NCBI GenBank assembly: GCA_015179025.1 | Contig: WHUX01000382.1 | Location: forward strand, 1 to 34,239 | Source: Terfezia claveryi | Lineage: Eukaryota; Ascomycota; Pezizomycetes; Pezizales; Pezizaceae | DNA length: 34,239 bases | Direction of reading: 5' to 3' | Shown here: positions 1-9,761 of the stretch, one piece after another | Position numbering within the stretch: the stretch's first letter is position 1 | Layout of the letters: every line of letters starts with the position of its first letter | The notes under the pieces: model-generated | What the model saw: only the letters and a program-made list of their open reading frames with translations | What the model was told of the DNA's origin: nothing | Databases searched by the model: none | Made by a program: the position numbers and the translations under genes

Positions 1-1560
1 CTACTCGAGCGCCCATACATTCATTCTGGCTGTCATTAATTCTTCTTCCATCATGTCTAGGATCGGGGTGTCATAACTGTCAACATCCATCTGTCTTTCC
101 AGCCATTCACAGAGGTATCGGCAAGAGCTTCATCAGAAGATCTGCTAGGTTGTCTTTCCCTAGTATAGTCCATATCTTTAAGCGTCCTAGTTGTACTTGC
201 TGTCGGAGATAGTAGAATCAGTGCTCTATATGTCAGCTCCTCATGCGAATTTGGTGGCTTTGCTCAAATTGTAAGCTCCTTCGCTGTCGTTACTAAGGTT
301 GGTATATTCGTTATTCCTAGCTTCGAGAGAAATTGGCTCAACCAGGCTGCATCCTTCGCTCCTTCGCAGTCGCTGATATATTCCGCTTTGGTGATTGATA
401 ACGTCACAATGTCCTGCTTTCGACTGTATCATCCTATTAGTTGGTTCCCCAGTGTCATCAAAACTCTTGTCTGTAATCGGGCTTCCTCCCCTCCGTATGA
501 TGTGTCTGCGAATATATTGATTGCCAATTCGTTGGCTTCTGGCTTCTTTAATTGTAGCCCATTGTACTTTGTTGAGTACAAATACCGCAAGACCTGGAGG
601 GCTGTTTGGTAGTGCTTCGGGGTATGATCCTTGGTCCTTCATCCTAACAAGTTGATATGAATTGAGATCTCGAGTCTCGTCAATTGAGCGATAAAGAGTA
701 ACCCCCCTATTACTGACTAGTATTTTGCCACTTCCTCGTGGCTTCTGTCGCTAGTGTATTGCTCTGCGTCTAGCGGTAGAGATCGCTTTCCTCCAAGAAC
801 ACCATGTTGATTGATCTGAGGTAAGAAGCTTTTCACTATCGATTCTATAAGGCGAGTTTGTATTAGTACAACTTGTCCTTTTGACCAATGTAGTTCCATC
901 CTAAGCATATTCAATGGTTTCCCTCATTTGTCTAGCTCGACTCTTCCTTCAATACCTTTCTCTACTTTGTCGAGATCTTCTTCTGTAGGGGCGATTCCTA
1001 GGAGATCATCGACATGAGTCCCAATTACAATATCGTGACTTTGGGTAGTATAGGTTCCTCTCATCTCCTATGCACTGGTGTATTCCGAGTGTAGAGAGGA
1101 TATTGCAGAGGGTTTTGAACCATTTATAGCCTGCTTGCTTTAGGCTATAGAGGGCTTTATCGAGCTTCCAGTACTCAACCTCTCCTTCCTCATTTATGTC
1201 AGTGATGTAGACATCATGTTCATAGAGAGCTTGTAGGTATGCGGCTACAACATCCCATTAGCGAATTGCCCAATCTCGGTAGAGGGCAATGACTGAGAGG
1301 ATTTTGAGCGTTTTAGGGCGCATCATTTGTCCATAGGTTTCATCATAGTTGATACCTGCTTCTTAAGTAAACCCTCTCCTAACCTTGGGAGCTTTATATT
1401 TCTCGATACTTCCATCTGCTTTTCTTTTGACTAGGTATACCCATTTGGTGTCAACAATCCATGTTCCTTCGGGGATCTCGGATTTATTAATCTTGGTATA
1501 TACCTCATATTGATTCAATTGCTCTCATTCTTTAGCTCGAGCTTTAGCCCATTCTGGAGC
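1..1560 (-). pseudogene. Copia Pol: reverse transcriptase and RNase H, C-terminal end
   Basis: The RT starts near 1500 (EGTWIVDTKWVYLVKRKADG) and continues through YDETYGQMM, AAYLQALYEHDVYI and LDKALYSLKQAGYKWF. The catalytic box reads HVDDLLG at about 1000-1018, where copia elements normally have YVDD, so the two aspartates survive. RNase H follows, with a recognisable YSRKQDIVTLSITKAEY stretch near 380-430 (the family has SRKQ..VALSTTEAEY) and GKDNLADLLMK near 120-180. The protein ends in MNVWALE and TAG at 1-3. In-frame stops and at least one frameshift near 100-120 break it. It would copy element RNA into cDNA in virus-like particles if intact. RT/RNase H identity is firm; exact domain edges are not. 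Confidence 0.88.
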
Positions 1561-2191
1561 TTATGGAGAGCTGTGGGCTTACTTATCGGTTGGGTGATCT
1601 GGGTCAGCTCCTACTGCAAATATCTTTCTTCAAACTGGCTGTCGTTTTGATTTTCTGGAACCAACCATGCCTTCCCAATCCCTAGGAGTTTTTCTGGGCT
1701 TTCTCATCGGGGGTGGTTCTGTTGGCTGGAGACCTAGTGTTGGTGATTTCTGAGGTTCCAGGAGATCTTCGGGTTTCCCTTCCTGAGGAGTATCATCTCC
1801 AGACCCTTCACTAGGGGGTTCATTCAGAGATTCTGAGCTGCTAGCCTACAAAATTTCTATAGGGACTGGCCGGAGGGTGAGCTTAATTTGGCTAGTGTCT
1901 GTTCAAACTTGGTAGCTCTCAAAGCTTTCTGTATAACCAATTATATTGGCTTCATAACTTCTTGAAGAGAGCTTATCAGAGACATCGTAATTAAAGCAGA
2001 GGACTCGTTGTCCAAATGGTCTTAGTTTTGTCTATTCGGTCTCTGGATCCTTTTTGAGCATGATTTCGATGGGGGTCTTCCCTAGAAGAGTTTTATGGGG
2101 AATCCGATTCTTCATATAGGCTGCCCAGCTCGAAGCTTTGTCCCACAGGCCTTTAGGTAGAGCTGACCCTATTAGAGCAGTCCTACTCATA
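1561..2191 (-). pseudogene. Copia integrase C-terminal part and integrase-RT linker
   Basis: Just inside the F1-A insertion the minus strand resumes with MSRTALIGSALPKGLWDKA, then AAYMKNRIPHKTLLGKTPIE (the family has LPKxLW..A......NR.P), then LRPFGQRVLCF and a Ser/Pro/Glu-rich linker (SLNEPPSEGSGDDTPQEGK) leading to RT. It continues the integrase core at 11127-11739: the residues before the insertion there read IER.N.TILT, and the family has N(R/K)TIL.M.R..L. Several TAG and TGA codons interrupt the linker. Integrase would join the cDNA to host DNA. The break is caused by F1-A. Confidence 0.88.
2187..2191. repeat. Target-site duplication, left copy, of F1-A
   Basis: TCATA directly precedes the F1-A 5' LTR. 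The partner at 11127-11131 reads TTATA, one C-to-T change. Gypsy elements make 5-bp duplications. Confidence 0.8.
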
Positions 2192-2389
2192 TGTAATAGA
2201 GAACGTTGTTTCATTGCTTATATAATTGATTATATACTTTTGTATTTACTATATTACTACTATGTTATGTAACTAAGCTCTCAGTTGAAGGACTAGCCTT
2301 CTACCACCTCCTATTGCTTTATAAGCATCCATAGCACGCGGAATTTGCCATGGGAAGTTCCATGGCACTTGCCATATGAAGACACCCTC

Positions 2390-2530
2390 ATTATGGCCGC
2401 GTGACCTCTATTTCAGGCATGTAACTCATTACTATGGCTACATGACCATTGTTTAAGGCGTGTGACTCATTACTATGGCCACATGACTATTGTTTAAGGC
2501 GTGTGACTCATTACTATGGCCACATGACTC
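2390..2530 (+). repeat. 41-bp tandem repeats in the U3 of the F1-A 5' LTR
   Basis: Unit ATTACTATGGCCACATGACC plus TTGTTTAAGGCGTGTGACTC-like tail: 2390-2427 (38 bp, diverged), 2428-2468, 2469-2509 and a partial 2510-2530. The 3' LTR has the same set at 10606-10746. F1-B and F1-C have fewer units, which explains much of the LTR length difference (638-719 bp). Confidence 0.85.
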
Positions 2531-2607
2531 TTTTTGTACAGCGCACCACCTCCTGGTGTGCCACCCTTTATTGTATTTATTTCCTTAGTCATCAGATCTC
2601 AGAGGAG

Positions 2608-2615
2608 TATAAATA
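2608..2615 (+). promoter_or_regulatory. TATA box of the F1-A LTR promoter
   Basis: TATAAATA, conserved at the same place in every F1 LTR: 10824-10831, 21181-21188, 23703-23710 (minus) and 31981-31988 (minus). A hairpin TGGATTCC-CTCT-GGAATCCA follows about where transcription should begin. Confidence 0.65.
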
Positions 2616-2907
2616 AGCTACTGGATTCCCTCTGGAATCCAAAGAAAGACAAGAAGCAACCAAGCAAGCACTCAGAGCAAGCAAGCCTATATTTCGATCA
2701 GATTAAGATCATATAGCTTAGATAGCACAAATCATATAAGATAGATTACACCAGTTAATTACTGTTCCCTTTAGGAACGTCCCACATAGTAATCTCCCTA
2801 CCTTCTGAGGTCTTACGTCAGCAGAACCGAAATACACAAACGTCCGTACCTACGATATAGATTGTATAAACGGTACCGAATGAATACTGTCTAGTACATT
2901 CATTACA

Positions 2908-3734
2908 TTTTTTTTAACTCACTTACCTAATCTTTACTCTTAAATCCAAGGCCTGATCAACCTTCGGATACCTTTATTACACTCACGCAAGTGTATACAA
3001 TTCACACCCAAGTGCACATATAAAATCGATATCGTTATTCAACTAGCTAGCCAACAAAATCCAACAAATGAGACATCAGACTCTCAACTGCAGTACATCA
3101 ACAAAAGACTTAGAAGCAAGCTAAGTAGAGCTCTAACGGGCAGTGGTATCCCACATTAAACAATCCCACCCTCGTTCACTACACTTTTCCCAATAAGATC
3201 GACAACTCATCTTGTACTCCTGGCAACCCCATTACATCTATACCTGTAAATCCAGTACACCATTGAAAAACCGGCCCCCTAGGTCCCAGGAATAATTGGT
3301 CTAAACAACCAAGTGTCACAATCCTAAGGCTCAAATCTCGCTGCCTCCACTGCAGCCATTTCCTCCAGAAAAGAATTACCTCCATCAGAACCTTCCTTAG
3401 GCCCAGACATCTCTACCAATACCTCTGCGCCCCCAACGTCTACCTCAACACACTAATCAGAAAAAGTGACACTCTTGCTGGAAGAACTAGAAGTAGATTC
3501 TAGGCCAGTAGATGAAGAAAAACCAGGACCATAAGAAACATCAGGATCCTGAATCCAGCCTCACCAGCCGCGTGAGCCACCGAGCTAACAGAACCGTCAG
3601 TCGAATGGAGATCATAAGCATCATCAGCCACCACACCATCAGCACAGAAAGGTGCCAAAGAAGAAAAGTAACTCGACGATTGTATCGCATAACCAGCTGC
3701 ATTTGGTTGCGGACAGATGACGAAATCAGACATA
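2908..3734 (+). other. F1-A 5' leader, without a standard primer site
   Basis: The internal region begins TTTTTTTTAACTCACTTACC, and F1-C has the same. A tRNA-type primer site would start with TGG a few bases after the LTR; none is seen. No complement of this stretch was found in the LTR to suggest Tf1-type self-priming. Most of the leader is overlapped by the antisense ORF at 3179-3733. Confidence 0.5.
3179..3733 (-). pseudogene. Divergent antisense ORF in the F1 leader, function unknown
   Basis: Read on the strand opposite gag, an ATG at 3733-3731 starts MSDFVICPQPNAAGYAIQSS and runs towards the LTR. In F1-A it is open for 77 codons. Small frame changes (near 3553 and 3340) and a TAG at 3453-3455 interrupt a longer frame that ends QDELSILLGKV at 3179. 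F1-C keeps the same frame open across different places, so the ancestral frame was probably about 180-185 codons. The product would be Ser/Gly/Asp-rich in the middle, with no signal peptide or known domain that I recognise. Its start codon and the gag ATG (3735) diverge with one base between them (CAT A ATG). It may be a real accessory or antisense product, or chance. Confidence 0.35.
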
Positions 3735-5500
3735 ATGGCGTCTGAACTTAGTAAGAAGACTAAGAGGTCGAGACGATTAACTATGTTACCCGAAGATATT
3801 AAGAAATTAGTAGAAGAAACTCCCAGAAAGACCAGATTTATAGTTCCTAAACAGAAGGGGAAATAAATCTGCCCATGGATATAGAATTAGGAGAACCAGG
3901 TGGAGCAGGAACCAAACTATATTTTAGTATGGCTTTACCTCTCACAACAGAAGAATTTTGGGACAGACATCTTCCAACACTTGAGGAGATTTTGAAATAT
4001 ACTCACTCAATAGGACATGCCCAACAGTATCATCCTGATGATACTCGACTCTTAATGGAAGCCGTAGCAAAACACTACTTATGGCTAACACCTTACCCAT
4101 TCAAAGAAGAAGACTTAGAAATGAACGCATTTTTAAGTAAAGAATTAAGGAAACCTGTTGTACCACTTTTAAGGAAACTGAATTGGGTAATAAATAACTG
4201 GGAAGAAAAAATGGCATTCATGATGAGTGGCACTCATCTAGAAGAATTAGCATATACCGCAGAGGATTTTTTCAATTCTAGCAAAGAACTTCCAGGAGCG
4301 TTCCTGAGAACACCAAAAGATCAATCGAAAGGCAAAGGTCGAGCACCTGAGATACCAGAAAGGAGGATTGGGTCAGCCAAAGAACCAGACGACAAAGACC
4401 AACCACCAGAAGATATAGAATTACCAGAAGACGATGATGATCTAGATACAGGACTAGACCAACAGAAGCAGAAAACACAAGGAGGAGGACGAGACCCCGA
4501 TGATAGCGGAGATGATAGCTCGGACTCTGATAAGGCATCGTCAGTTGCAAGTCAAACTCTTAAAAGAAAACCCAAATGAGGAAAATCAGTTGAACACCAG
4601 CAATGAGAATCTATAACAGGAATGGTTACAATGGGTAACCATAAAGCAACGAATGCTTTAAAAGGAATAAAGATTGATATGCCAGAAAAATTAAGAGGAG
4701 AAGACAAAAAATAGCAAGACTCACAATATTTTGACTTTGGGCCACAGCAATGCAACGTTGGTTTCTTCTCAAAAGAATAGATTTAGAAGGCGCTTCAGCT
4801 CTGGAAATTGTTGGATTCAGAATGGAAGGAAGCGCACTTACTACTTATAATCAATTCCTAAGAGAAAAAGGAAAGAATGCGATATTCTTTGGTTTCATAC
4901 TAGCGCTAAGGGATTTTCTGATACCCTCTACTAGTAAGGACATTTTGTGGAAACGATGGGAGACAGCCACACCATACAAGGACGGACGTCACATGGGAAT
5001 CAAACAGTTTGCCAACTAGCTTACTGAAATGCAAATCAAATTGATTGATAAGGATGGCAAACAATCAATATCGCAGGAAGTAAAAAGAAGAAAGTTTCTT
5101 AATCACCTGCCGCCATATATGTCAGCTACATTAATTCCTTTAATTAAAGAAGAATGGTCATATGATCAGCTCGTGTATCAAGCGGAGTCATGTGAAGCTT
5201 CCAAGAAGGATATTGCCCCACCATCCACAACAAATACATCCCGACAACAACACCCTCGGAATGAAAATCGAAGTCACGGTCCATGCAGGGACCAGAATCA
5301 ACGACAAAAAACAGGATTTAATCCTAGCAGCAATCCAACACCAAACCCAACACAGAAAATCGGAAGGACTCAGATTGGGACACCATCACAAAAAAATTGG
5401 ATCAGAAGACGAAGATGCAATTAATTAGAGACAAGAAATGTCTATAGTGTTGGAACCCTGGACACTCCTATAAGGAATATAGGAAACGAAAAAATAAGGT
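3735..5500 (+). pseudogene. F1-A Gag (capsid and nucleocapsid)
   Basis: The likely start is the ATG at 3735 (MASELSKKTKRS). A one-base loss near 3850 shifts the frame relative to F1-C. The open part is 3875-4579, with an acidic, Gln/Asp-rich tail (ELPEDDDDLDTGLDQQKQ). A retrotransposon-gag capsid domain follows at about 4660-5230 (AMQRW.LLKRIDLEGASALE, LTTYNQFLREKGK). The nucleocapsid knuckle at 5439-5480 should read C-x2-C-x4-H-x4-C but has TAG in place of Trp and Tyr in place of the last Cys. At 4606-4608 F1-A has TGA where F1-C has TAG, so the ancestor was probably TGG, hit twice independently. Gag would form the virus-like particle and bind the RNA. Confidence 0.82.
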
Positions 5501-5584
5501 ACCCATGCGTACAGCCGCACAAGATTTAGCTATGCTGATAGCCACAAGGATAAAAACAACAAGGATAAAATCAAGGAACGACCC

Positions 5585-6208
5585 TTGTCAAGACAGGTAC
5601 CAGATTTTAGCAAGGTATTCATTAGAGCTAACGAACACCCCGCACTAGCTTTAATTGATCTCCAAACGAAGGGAGGAGACTTAATCAATTCTCAATTTGT
5701 ACACCTATACAAAATACCAACTAGAAGTATCGAGAAGAAATCATTAAGTACAGCAATTAAAGGCTCAAAAGGAACGATAGACAAAGCTTGTACTATCAAA
5801 CTTGATTGGATAGGTTATGTAGAAGAACGAACATTCTATGTAGCTCATTTGACTGGATGGGACATGATACTAGGAGAACCTGCTCTCAGCAAAGTGCGAG
5901 CAATAATTCTTGCCCATCAGGAACCAGTTACTATCCAACCGGAAAATATTCCTCAATTCCAGCTAAGTGTATGGAAAGGATCTAGAACTATAGCGAATAG
6001 TATAAGATCAGCATATACTCAGGTCAGCTGCGAATCAGTTACAGATTATAGTGAACCAGATAATTGGGAAAATATTAGCGACGCAGAAGAAACCGATTCA
6101 GAAAGAGAACTCGTAACAGCCGTTTCTATGGTACAGAAACAATTCAACCCTGTAACAGAGTTTCCTTTATTATTTCCCAAGACAATTCTACGGGAATTAC
6201 CCCACTAA
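5585..6208 (+). pseudogene. F1-A aspartic protease region
   Basis: Open for 207 codons. The stretch ALALIDLQTKGGDLINSQFV, then TIKLDWIGYVEERTFYVAHL and WDMILGEPALSK, matches the retroviral-type protease layout (active-site loop, flap region, final ILG). The usual D-S/T-G triad is not visible; both F1 copies read LIDLQTKGG, so this is a family trait and not local damage. The ORF ends in ELPH and TAA at 6206-6208; the RT frame overlaps it in another phase (PLRKINHSIKPKAG). It would cut Gag-Pol in the particle. Protease identity is inferred from position and the ILG motif. Confidence 0.7.
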
Positions 6209-7060
6209 GAAAAATTAATCACTCTATTAAACCAAAAGCGGGAGCTACTTGGATACCAAAATGGTGACCCTCAGTACATCGATTTAGACAACAAATCCAT
6301 GACAAATTAGTCGAAGAAGAAGCATCAGGTCGCATATATAGAGTAGAAAATGACACAAATGCTGTAGTCATGTTTACTATCCCTAAACGAGATAAACCAG
6401 AAGAAGCCAGACATGTCAATGATTGTCGAGACTGCAATTTAGCATTGAACTGGACCACACCCCATTGCCAGATATTAATGAAGCAATTGAACTAGTAGCG
6501 GAGAATCCCATTTGGACTAAGCTTGATTTAGCCGACGGATTTTTTAATATTAGGAACAATAAAGAATCTGAGCAACACTCTACCTTTTTATGTCACATGG
6601 GATATCTCAGAAGTAGAGTTATGCAACAAGGGGATCGTAACGCACCAGCTACCATGGTTCGCGTTATGCATGAAATTTTTAAGGACATGGTCTATAAAAA
6701 TTTAATCATCTATATTATGATATTATTATATTCTCTAAAACGTATGAAGAACATATAGAATTATTGAAGAAAATACTTCAACGTCTACAGGATGAGAAAT
6801 TCTATCTCAAAGAAAGCAAATGCCAGTTCTTTACTTCTAGATTGGAAATCTTAGGACACGTTTTGACATCAGATGGATTACATGTAGACCCAAAGAAGAG
6901 GACTACTATATTAACATTTCCAACTCCTACAAGAAAAAAGGATCTTAGAGGATTCCTTGGAATCATTAATTATCTCAGCAGATTTATTCCTGACTTGGCA
7001 TCGTATGCAAGCACCCTATCAGAACTGCAAGGAGAAACAAAGAAATGGGAATAGACAGAT
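6200..7060 (+). pseudogene. F1-A reverse transcriptase
   Basis: Gypsy RT blocks in order: KLVEEEASGRIYRVENDTNA, VVMFTIPKRDKPEEARHVND, TKLDLADGFFNIR (first catalytic Asp), RSRVMQQGDRNAPATMVRVM, then the catalytic box. F1-C reads YIDDIIIFSK there. F1-A has lost one base near 6715, so the box falls out of frame (IYIMILLYS), which kills the enzyme. The frame resumes at 6764 with LQRLQDEKFYLKESKCQFF and RGFLGIINYLSRFIPD. A TGA at 6265-6267 is CGA in F1-C, and the TAG at 7052-7054 is TGG there, both RIP-type changes. Confidence 0.9.
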
Positions 7061-7560
7061 ACTCATAATGCAGCGTTTGAAAAACTTAAGGAACTCATAA
7101 ATTCCCCACATATTTTAAAACCCTGGAATAATGAATCTACCGAACCCAAGTATTTAGTCTGTGATGCTAGTGATGTAGGACTAAGATCTTGGATAGGTCA
7201 AGGACCGTTGACGCACATTAGACCATCATACTTCCACTCTAGAAAATTTAATCCAGCACAACTCAATTATTCTACCTTTCAAAAAGAATTATTAGCGATT
7301 ATTGACTCATTAAAATTTTTTGAAGCACAATTGAGAGGTCACAAGTTCACTATCCTTACCGACTAAAAACCGTTAGTAACCTTCCATACTCAAATGCCTG
7401 CAAGTCAAAAATTGAGGCGATGGCAAGATTACCTAATGGAATTTGATACAGACATACAGCATACCGCAGGAAAGGAAAATTTAATAGCAGATGCTCTATC
7501 AAGAAAGCATAAATACTTGGACACTCTCACCACCGAGGATGATTATATTTCCAATAGCAT
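7061..7560 (+). pseudogene. F1-A RNase H
   Basis: After the RT connection, YLVCDASDVGL gives the first Asp, YSTFQKELLAIIDSLKFFEA the Glu, ILTD the second Asp and LIADALSRKHKY the last. This is the standard gypsy RNase H (D-E-D-D), which removes RNA from RNA:DNA hybrids. In F1-A the codons after ILTD read TAA where F1-C has His (TDHKPL). From 7394 the frame is open into the spacer module, so RNase H and spacer are one polyprotein. Confidence 0.87.
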
Positions 7561-8778
7561 CGATCCTCCTAACCATACCTACAACCGCAATATCTCTACC
7601 AACGCTTTAAGAACTTTCCACTTACCAGAAACCTCTACTCAGAACAATATGGTTTCTCGCGAAGCTATCAATTTCAAGCATGTCGACTGCGACTTCAACA
7701 AATGTCGTGGAAGAGCTGAAGAACTTGGACACCATATCTTCTGTCCATACTTCGAGGGCATCCCGAGTGAAGAAAGCGAATATGACATGATGAAGGAAGA
7801 AGAGTCCTCAGACGACGAGACTCTATCTACTATACCAGAAGAAGTTTTCAGCGGGTATGATCGGGTATCCAATATAAACAAGAACAAACCATTAACAGTT
7901 CTTGGGCTAAGATATAGGCCTCCATCTTCTGAAAACACTGAACAAAACACCCTCGCTCCTGAAGAAGTGAAAGAAATTGCTATCGACCTGGCTCATAGCA
8001 ATGGCAACAACACAAAAGGATGCACTGGTCCTTTTGCCATGATTTTTACTGTTCAGTTCATGGCAGCTCCCATGCCATGAACAACTGCATGTTCACCGTC
8101 GAAACATGTGCAATCTGCAACCACTACGGACATGGTAGTTTGAACTGTGACCTGACAGCCTCAGTTCTTAAGAAGGAGAAGGAATTCCTTATGACTCGTA
8201 TTGTGCATATCTTATCCACAAATAAGCCTCAAAAGAAACTAGCACCAGTACAACAAATGCCAGCTTATCCACCTCCACCAGCTCTCAGCTGCGAAGAAGC
8301 TATCCAGGTAATCGGGGAATGGGCAAAAAGATGGATCACCAACAAGCCGACACAACCTACTCTCCAACCCAGCATTCAGTTCAGTAACCCCACCGAACAG
8401 ATGACCAACCGACAAATGGAACAGGAGATCATGAATACTCCTGTTGCCCCACAACAACTATGGAATGCACCTCAACAACCAGTTGCAACCGCTAGCACCA
8501 GTAACGCAATTCCAATCAACACCGCCACCGTCACCACTCGTTCTAAAAAGCGAGTAGCCATTGACGAAGAATTACTCTCTTTCATTCAAGACACCAAGAC
8601 CTCCAGACAGTGTTGTGATTTCTGTAAGTTTTCAGGACATAATGATTCTACATGCAAGGAGAAGAAACCCACCATCAATGACTTCAATGTAAGGATCGAA
8701 CCGACCCTCAACAAGCTCATTGAAGAGAAACACATCAGCAACGGATGGGAAGATGACAAGGACTACTTCATCACATAG
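7561..8778 (+). pseudogene. F1-A zinc-knuckle spacer module between RNase H and integrase
   Basis: About 400 residues separate RNase H from integrase. They carry Cys/His clusters: 7688-7744 (C-x4-C-x8-H-H-x2-C), 8036-8089 (C-x4-C-x2-H-x3-H-x4-C) and two exact nucleocapsid-type CCHC knuckles, CAICNHYGHGSLNC (8107-8148) and CDFCKFSGHNDSTC (8614-8655). Between the knuckles lies a Pro/Gln-rich linker (PAYPPPPALS, NAPQQPVATAST). The frame changes near 8000; F1-A and F1-C each differ by one base at different points (GACCTGGCTC/GCAATGG against GACCTGCTC/GCAATTGG), and an uninterrupted frame would need both bases, so the ancestor was probably a single reading frame. The TAG at 8776-8778 is CAG in F1-C. 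It could be a second RNA/DNA-binding module; function unknown. Confidence 0.7.
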
Positions 8779-9761
8779 TGGCTTGACCAAGGTACAGGTA
8801 TGAAAGCCGCATATCAATCATGTATGAGAGTATGTCCTATCTGGAAGAACTACTATGATACCTTCGTGAACCGTAAGGATTATAGAAGAAGAGACGGATT
8901 TTTGTATGTTAAGAACCAACAAGGACAATGGAGACTAGTCTTGCCCTCTACCTTTAACATCGAAGTCCTTTGCAGAACCAACTAAGGACTATATCAGAAG
9001 TTGTGATACTTGTCAATGGACAAAGTATTCCAACAAGGCACCACTTGGACTTGTAACCCCATTACATGTACCAAGTAGGCCATGGACTGACATATCAATG
9101 GATTTTCTTAAGTTAGCACCTGTGTTTACTAAGTGTTCAATTTTGTACCTGAATATTCCTGTTGAAGAAGATCATGTAGTTTGTATTTTACGACTTTGGA
9201 CGATTGTCGATAGACAATCAGGATTCAAGTTTCTTATTCCTGTCTCAGATAATTTCACAGCAGAACAATGTACTGCTACCTTTGATACTCATGTAGTTCC
9301 GATTATGGGATACCCTTTCTGTATTGTTTTTGACCGTGACACTCTTTTTATGTCAACGCACTTTAAAGATTGGGCTAGGAATAAAGAATCAAGTTGGAAC
9401 CGTCCACTGCATATTATCTACGTGCAGACAGACAATCGGAAATTGTGAACAAAGAAATTCTACAAGTAGCAAGAGCCTGTAAAATCAAAGATTTGATTGG
9501 CTACAGAAACTACCAGAGATACAGTTGAAACTCAACTCTAGGTATAATGCCGCTAGACAGAATAGTTCCTTTTCCACACTATTTGGATTTAATGCACATC
9601 TTGGCATATCGATACTTCCATACCCCATTAATGCATATGTACCAGCAAATGAACGTCATGAGGTAACGTCTAAAAACCTATATGACGCCAAGAAGACTCA
9701 AGCATCTCAAGCGAACAAATGACTACCCAATACAGCCAAATTTTCAGTCGGACAACAAGTT
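8779..9761 (+). pseudogene. F1-A integrase, missing a 104-bp GT-AG segment
   Basis: The N-terminal part reads RRDGFLYVKNQQGQWRLVLP, then jumps at 8965/8966 from STFNIE into the wrong frame and stops at 8983-8985. F1-C has 104 more bases here, coding for the two histidines of the HHCC zinc-binding domain. The CC half (SCDTCQW) survives beyond the junction. The core follows: DISMDFLKLAP (first Asp), IVFDRDTLFMSTHF (second Asp). A one-base loss near 9390 puts the DGQSE glutamate region out of frame. FSTLFGFNAHLGISILPYPI follows. It would insert cDNA into the genome. Confidence 0.85.

Larger units (their letters stand above)
2192..2907 (+). repeat. F1-A 5' LTR
   Basis: 716 bp, beginning TGTAATAGAGAACG and ending CATTCATTACA. 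It is nearly identical to 10408-11126. Most differences are transitions, plus small indels (for example GTACATTC against GTACCATTC near the end). It holds a tandem repeat, a TATA box and small stem-loops. Confidence 0.93.

Noticed and set aside
2534..2716. A 60-codon frame (YSAPPPGVPPFIVFISLVIR) present in every F1 LTR, also at 10750-10932, 23602-23784 and about 31880-32040
   Set aside because: It starts at TTG upstream of the TATA box and is shared only because the LTRs are copies. Nothing suggests translation.
7639..7950. Minus-strand frame opposite the F1 spacer module
   Set aside because: Shadow of the sense frame; not reproduced as a comparable open frame with the same boundaries in F1-C.
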